Shown here one piece after another: positions 6,618 to 9,775 of a stretch of DNA of 9,775 nt (the first letter of the stretch is position 1; each line of letters begins with the position of its first letter). The stretch is from Chlamydiota bacterium. Lineage in GTDB: Bacteria > Chlamydiota > Chlamydiia > Chlamydiales > Rhabdochlamydiaceae. Under the pieces are notes generated by a model that was not told the origin of the DNA, ran no database searches, and was given only the letters and a program-made list of their open reading frames with translations. The stretch lies in contig JAHFTP010000050.1 of the NCBI GenBank assembly GCA_023265495.1, positions 1 to 9,775 of the forward strand, read 5' to 3'. The position numbers and the translations under genes are program-made.

Positions 6618-6631
6618 AAAACTCCTACGAA
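6600..6631 (-). terminator. Intrinsic terminator of the V-ATPase operon
   Basis: TTCGCAGGAG (6600-6609) and CTCCTACGAA (6622-6631) form a stem with a 12-base loop that holds a further TTTT/AAAA match. In the minus-strand RNA the one imperfect position is a U-G wobble, giving ten continuous pairs; in the plus-strand RNA the same position is a C-A mismatch. The stem begins five bases after the atpK stop codon and is followed on the minus strand by UAUUUUAGUUUU, a reasonable U-rich tract. Orientation and position both fit termination after atpK. Confidence 0.6.
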
Positions 6632-6636
6632 AATAG

Positions 6637-7059
6637 TTAGATAAGCAGTAAGGCAAAAACGAACGCAAAGAGGGAGAAAGATTCTACGATACCAAGCGCT
6701 GCAAAACACTTCCCGATGATCGCGGGTTGTTTGGCTGATGCTTGGATACCCGATGCTGCGCACATGCCTTGATAGACGGAGGAGAAAAGCAGAGCAAAAC
6801 CTACTGACACCCCAATACCGATACCTGAAAGGGGAGACAGACTCCCTGCTATGATGGCATTTTTCATAAGAAGCATGAGCACAAAGCCGTAGATGGATTG
6901 AGAAGAGGCCACGGCAGACATGCCGATAAATTTACCATGATTTTCTTCCACACGACTCATGACAGCATGTGATGCCATGCCGGCTATTCCACATCCGATT
7001 GAGCTGCCTACGCAGCCAAGCCCCAAAACCAGCGCAGGGCCTACCATCCCATAATCCAT
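6637..7059 (-). CDS. atpK: V-type ATP synthase subunit K (membrane rotor ring)
   Basis: The 140-residue proteolipid that forms the rotating ring and carries the transported ion. It has the usual two hairpins, about four membrane segments: 7-28, 50-70, 75-98 and 118-139. Aligned by eye with NtpK of Enterococcus hirae, S53, Q54 and Y57 in ASSQSIYGF (51-59) take the places of T64, Q65 and Y68; Q97 in YQGMCAASGIQ (96-106) that of Q110; and E126 in GIVESFSL (123-130) that of the ion-binding E139. Only the second hairpin has the acidic residue, as in E. hirae. An AAGGAG ribosome binding site sits seven bases before the ATG. It lies 18 bp after atpI and closes the operon. The family call is firm; Na+ rather than H+ is inferred from the ligand set. 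Confidence 0.95.
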   Translation of the reverse strand: MDYGMVGPALVLGLGCVGSSIGCGIAGMASHAVMSRVEENHGKFIGMSAVASSQSIYGFVLMLLMKNAIIAGSLSPLSGIGIGVSVGFALLFSSVYQGMCAASGIQASAKQPAIIGKCFAALGIVESFSLFAFVFALLLI

Positions 7060-7077
7060 AACAAATCTCCTTATTTT

Positions 7078-9003
7078 TTAATCATCTGACTTAAATAACA
7101 TTAATGGTTTTAAAAGGCGTCCCCCTCCATCGAAGGAATAGTGATACCATTCGATAAAATTAAGACGAAGGCCGTGGATAACACCCGCCATTAACCCGAG
7201 CAAAATATTGACTCCGTGTCCTACTAAAATCACAACCACCCCAGCAACGAACCCTACAGCTGCACCCATTTCATTGAAGGTAGAGGCCATAATGGAGCCT
7301 GCGAGCGCAAGCGCATAGAGACGTAAATAGGAGAGCACATCAGCAAAAACTTGCACGAGGTTCATAATCTCTGTAAGGCCTTTCAGCCGCCTTTGCACTA
7401 AAGCCAAGAAGACAGCTACGCCTATCCCTCCATAGAGCAGTTGCAAGCCGACTTCCGTTGCCGTGTCCGGGTCTATGAGTCCTAGGTAGTGAACAAAAGA
7501 GGTGGCATGCACCTTAGAAGGAAAAAACAAATAGCTTCCACACATGAACGCAACCCAGCCTAGCCCCGCCCAGTTTCTTTTTAGGTATCTAAAGAAAGAA
7601 AAACTAATGTGAATTACCCCTAAGATCAGAGAAAATTCGAGAAGGATGCTATCAGAGAACGAGTCGTAGGCAAGATATTTTGTAGCAAAAGAAGTTTTCT
7701 CTACACAAGTGGACAGAAAATCTTGTCCCGTTTGTGCCGATTGGAGCGCAGGAAAATCTTTTAGCCAAGAATAATACACATCATCGCAATGAGAGAGATG
7801 GTAACTGGCTTTCTGTACGACAAGATGTTGCATAGGAGAAATCTTGCCAAGTAAGCTATCGGGAGAGATCTTCACCCCAAAAAAAGAGGAAGTAACGACG
7901 CCCCATCCTACTACAAAAACAGAGAGTATGACAAAAAGGCGCAAAAGGCGCCGGGACTGATTCTTCCACACAGGCACTTTGTATTTCATATAGGCTGCTA
8001 GGGCGAGGTACAGCAAGCCATAGCCTCCATCCGCCACGATGATAGCAAAAAAGAGGGCGAAGAACCAAAATACCCAACCCGATGGATCGGCATCCGTTGT
8101 TGCCGGCACATCATAGATACGGACTAAATCTTCTCCAAGCCTTGCCATCCCTTTATTTTCCATATGTGTGGGGACCTTATCCGTCTCCTCGATTTTAATA
8201 GGTTCGACATGGACAGCTAGCCCGTCTAAGAGGCTATGAAGAGCCACAACCTTAGTTTTGGGGACCCATGCTTCCACAGCAAAAAGCGAGTTGTGAAGAG
8301 GGAAAGAAACCTCTTTTTTTGCGCAGAGTAAATTATGATCATTGAGACGCGATAGCAGAGCTTCGTGGAGGACGTCGATATGTCCCTCAAAAGATTTGAG
8401 CTCCATTTCAAAATCATGGAGGGATTCTCTTACAAACTCCAGTTGATTATGTAGTTCACTAATAGATCTATCAATCCTCATCTCTATCATATCGGGATAA
8501 GACTTCGGCTGCGTGTTAATGCTGATGAAATAATCGAGGTCATACTCGCTACCTACATAAACGACTTCAGCAAAGCCCTCTGTGCTAGGACTTTTATCAG
8601 CCTTCATGCAAAAGAACTGGATCTTTTTTTTAGATTCCTTCTCTATAAAGTCAATGTCCGCCATGGAGAAATCTCCAAAAGGAGAGACTCGTGCAATTTC
8701 TGCTTCAATGAGTCGTTTTTCTTCCGCAAGCTTCTCCACCTCATCGCGCAACACTAACACTTTCTTAGCGATTTCATCGGCATAAGGGACATCCCAATAG
8801 CCATCAAACTTCTTTCTAAGAGGAAGCTTTTTGAGTACTTTCAAAGCAGAAATCAGCGTCTGTATCTGCTCAGGATACTCTACCTCCCTTCGAGTAGAAG
8901 GAGAGATAAATTCCATAAAGCCGTTTTGTTGCGCTCTATAAAAAAACTGATCGAGATCTTCTTTCGTCCCTAAGATTAAGTACTTGAACACATCAATAAT
9001 CAT
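7078..9003 (-). CDS. atpI: V-type ATP synthase subunit I (a-subunit homologue)
   Basis: The membrane stator subunit that forms the ion half-channels against the K ring. At 641 residues it has the usual two-part design. The N-terminal cytoplasmic arm (1-305) includes coiled coils at about 80-105 and 180-225, and the membrane part (308-620) starts with WVFWFFALFFAIIVADGGYG (310-329). The essential arginine of the family is R561 in LSYLRLYALALAGS (557-570), and the last helices carry HGLRLNFIEWY (610-620). Between the membrane segments at about 354-377 and 451-474 lies a loop of over 70 residues with two cysteines (C406, C433). The ATG overlaps the stop codon of atpD (ATGA, 9000-9003), implying translational coupling. 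The N-terminal half is poorly conserved in this family, so the call rests mainly on the membrane half and on context. Confidence 0.95.
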   Translation of the reverse strand: MIIDVFKYLILGTKEDLDQFFYRAQQNGFMEFISPSTRREVEYPEQIQTLISALKVLKKLPLRKKFDGYWDVPYADEIAKKVLVLRDEVEKLAEEKRLIEAEIARVSPFGDFSMADIDFIEKESKKKIQFFCMKADKSPSTEGFAEVVYVGSEYDLDYFISINTQPKSYPDMIEMRIDRSISELHNQLEFVRESLHDFEMELKSFEGHIDVLHEALLSRLNDHNLLCAKKEVSFPLHNSLFAVEAWVPKTKVVALHSLLDGLAVHVEPIKIEETDKVPTHMENKGMARLGEDLVRIYDVPATTDADPSGWVFWFFALFFAIIVADGGYGLLYLALAAYMKYKVPVWKNQSRRLLRLFVILSVFVVGWGVVTSSFFGVKISPDSLLGKISPMQHLVVQKASYHLSHCDDVYYSWLKDFPALQSAQTGQDFLSTCVEKTSFATKYLAYDSFSDSILLEFSLILGVIHISFSFFRYLKRNWAGLGWVAFMCGSYLFFPSKVHATSFVHYLGLIDPDTATEVGLQLLYGGIGVAVFLALVQRRLKGLTEIMNLVQVFADVLSYLRLYALALAGSIMASTFNEMGAAVGFVAGVVVILVGHGVNILLGLMAGVIHGLRLNFIEWYHYSFDGGGRLLKPLMLFKSDD

Positions 9004-9623
9004 AGACCTTCCCCGGATGGACCTTCTGTGCGCATAACAATCTTCTTTTTGGACACTTTTGCTTGAGAAACAGCGGCTAGCTGCTGATCTCCAAGGAAAA
9101 TTTTAATTTTTTTAATGTTGTCTACAGCGCGAGGAATCATAATTTTCTCGAAGAGATTCACTCGGATAGACACTTCCCTTAGCTCTTTTTCTAACGCTCT
9201 TTTTTTCTCTTCGCAGATCTTGATTCTTTCTCGAATCTCAAGCAGTTGCTGTGTTCCCGCCAAAGCAGATTCAAACCATACAGGCGTATCAAATAGGGAA
9301 TACGTGGAGGGGGCAAAGACCACCTCCTCAAAGAGGGGGATCTCTACTCCCGCAATATTTTCATAGATTTTTTTCACGCTGAGCACATGGATAGAAGAAA
9401 AAAAATCTCCCATGGACCGATCAGAAAATAAGGAGCAGTATTTGACGATGCGCTCTTCACTTTGAACAAATTCCTTCTGCAGCCCATTCAACTCTACCTG
9501 AGCGAGGTTCACTTCAGCTTGGAGCATAGCTTTCTTCAGCTGCAGCGTAGGGAGATACCTTCGTAGCTGCCCTAGTTTATACTGCTGTGCTCTGAGTTCT
9601 GTCTTCGTAAATTTTACGGTCAT
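9000..9623 (-). CDS. atpD: V-type ATP synthase subunit D (central stalk)
   Basis: The 207-residue central-stalk subunit that turns inside the A/B hexamer and links catalysis to the membrane ring. It is mostly two long helices, about 7-65 and 118-180, forming the coiled coil typical of the family, with a less regular middle. The family's recognisable stretch is VNLFEKIMIPRAVDNIKKIK (155-174), followed by IFLGDQQLAAVSQAKVSKKK (175-194). The opening TKTELRAQQYKL (6-17) is also typical. GAAGG precedes the ATG by four bases, and the gap to atpB is nine bases. The name should not be confused with the F-type beta subunit, which is also called AtpD. Confidence 0.96.
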   Translation of the reverse strand: MTVKFTKTELRAQQYKLGQLRRYLPTLQLKKAMLQAEVNLAQVELNGLQKEFVQSEERIVKYCSLFSDRSMGDFFSSIHVLSVKKIYENIAGVEIPLFEEVVFAPSTYSLFDTPVWFESALAGTQQLLEIRERIKICEEKKRALEKELREVSIRVNLFEKIMIPRAVDNIKKIKIFLGDQQLAAVSQAKVSKKKIVMRTEGPSGEGL

Positions 9624-9632
9624 GGCGCCTTC

Positions 9633-9775
9633 TTAATGACTTTTTGGCCAATACTTATCTAATAGGGTCTGCTTGATTCCCACCTCATGTCTTTCAAAAC
9701 ATTCAGCCAGCGTCTTCCATCCCAGATCCAAAGCCTCTTCCAAAGTGTAGTTTACTTCCAGATTCATCATTCTCT
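9633..9775 (-). CDS. atpB: V-type ATP synthase subunit B, C-terminal end, cut by window edge
   Basis: The frame enters from the right edge and gives 46 residues before the TAA at 9633-9635. The end, with LEEALDLGWKTLAECF (11-26), EVGIKQTLLDKYWP (30-43) and a final KSH, is the conserved close of V/A-type B subunits. The B subunit is the non-catalytic partner of A in the soluble head. Only about a tenth of the usual 430-440 residues is here. The identification is supported by its place directly ahead of atpD, nine bases away, in the order seen in chlamydial V-ATPase operons. Confidence 0.92.
   Translation of the reverse strand, partial: RMMNLEVNYTLEEALDLGWKTLAECFERHEVGIKQTLLDKYWPKSH

Noticed and set aside
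1..9775. Mobile elements, CRISPR, tRNA or rRNA genes, phage genes
   Set aside because: No transposase, integrase, direct-repeat array or tRNA-like cloverleaf was seen on either strand; the genes look like ordinary chromosomal ones.

Overview
The window looks like chromosome from a member of the phylum Chlamydiae, more likely an environmental (Parachlamydia-like) lineage than Chlamydia itself. The case rests on a combination: a V-type ATPase operon in the order atpB-atpD-atpI-atpK, an NTT-type nucleotide transporter directly behind it, a class II fumarase, a DAHP synthase next to a lipoprotein, and a sodium:alanine (AGCS) symporter. NTT carriers plus a V-type ATPase are typical of these obligate intracellular bacteria. 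The assignment is from family recognition only; no search was run. Base composition is intermediate (by eye mid-40s % GC), and no tRNA, rRNA, IS element or CRISPR array was seen.

Layout, left to right. 1-403 (minus): N-terminal part of an AGCS symporter, cut by the window edge, with a good promoter at 436-465. 490-1182 (minus): an orphan SAM-methyltransferase-like protein. 1269-2315 (plus): aroG, first enzyme of the shikimate pathway, diverging from the methyltransferase gene. 2192-2866 (minus): an acidic-tailed lipoprotein gene whose 3' end overlaps aroG by 124 bp tail to tail. 2931-3449 (plus): a NUDIX hydrolase with an unusual hydrophobic tail, diverging from the lipoprotein gene and overlapping the end of fumC by 17 bp. 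3433-4833 (minus): fumC. 4909-6456 (minus): the NTT nucleotide carrier. 6501-6617 (minus): a possible 38-codon ORF. 6600-6631: a hairpin, most likely the terminator of the V-ATPase operon. 6637-9775 (minus): atpK, atpI, atpD and the 3' end of atpB.

The right two thirds reads as an energy-supply block. The V-ATPase couples ATP to an ion gradient across the inner membrane, the NTT carrier exchanges or imports host nucleotides, and fumarase belongs to the TCA cycle. The ion-binding residues visible in AtpK match the sodium-binding set of the Enterococcus hirae NtpK ring, and the left edge carries a sodium-coupled amino acid symporter, so a sodium economy is a reasonable inference.

I found no clearly new multi-gene system. 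The observations most worth a second look are the aroG/lipoprotein overlap, in which one stretch of DNA encodes a metal ligand of the enzyme on one strand and the lipoprotein tail on the other; the small ORF behind atpK whose ribosome binding site lies inside the terminator-like stem; and the sodium-type ligand set in AtpK.
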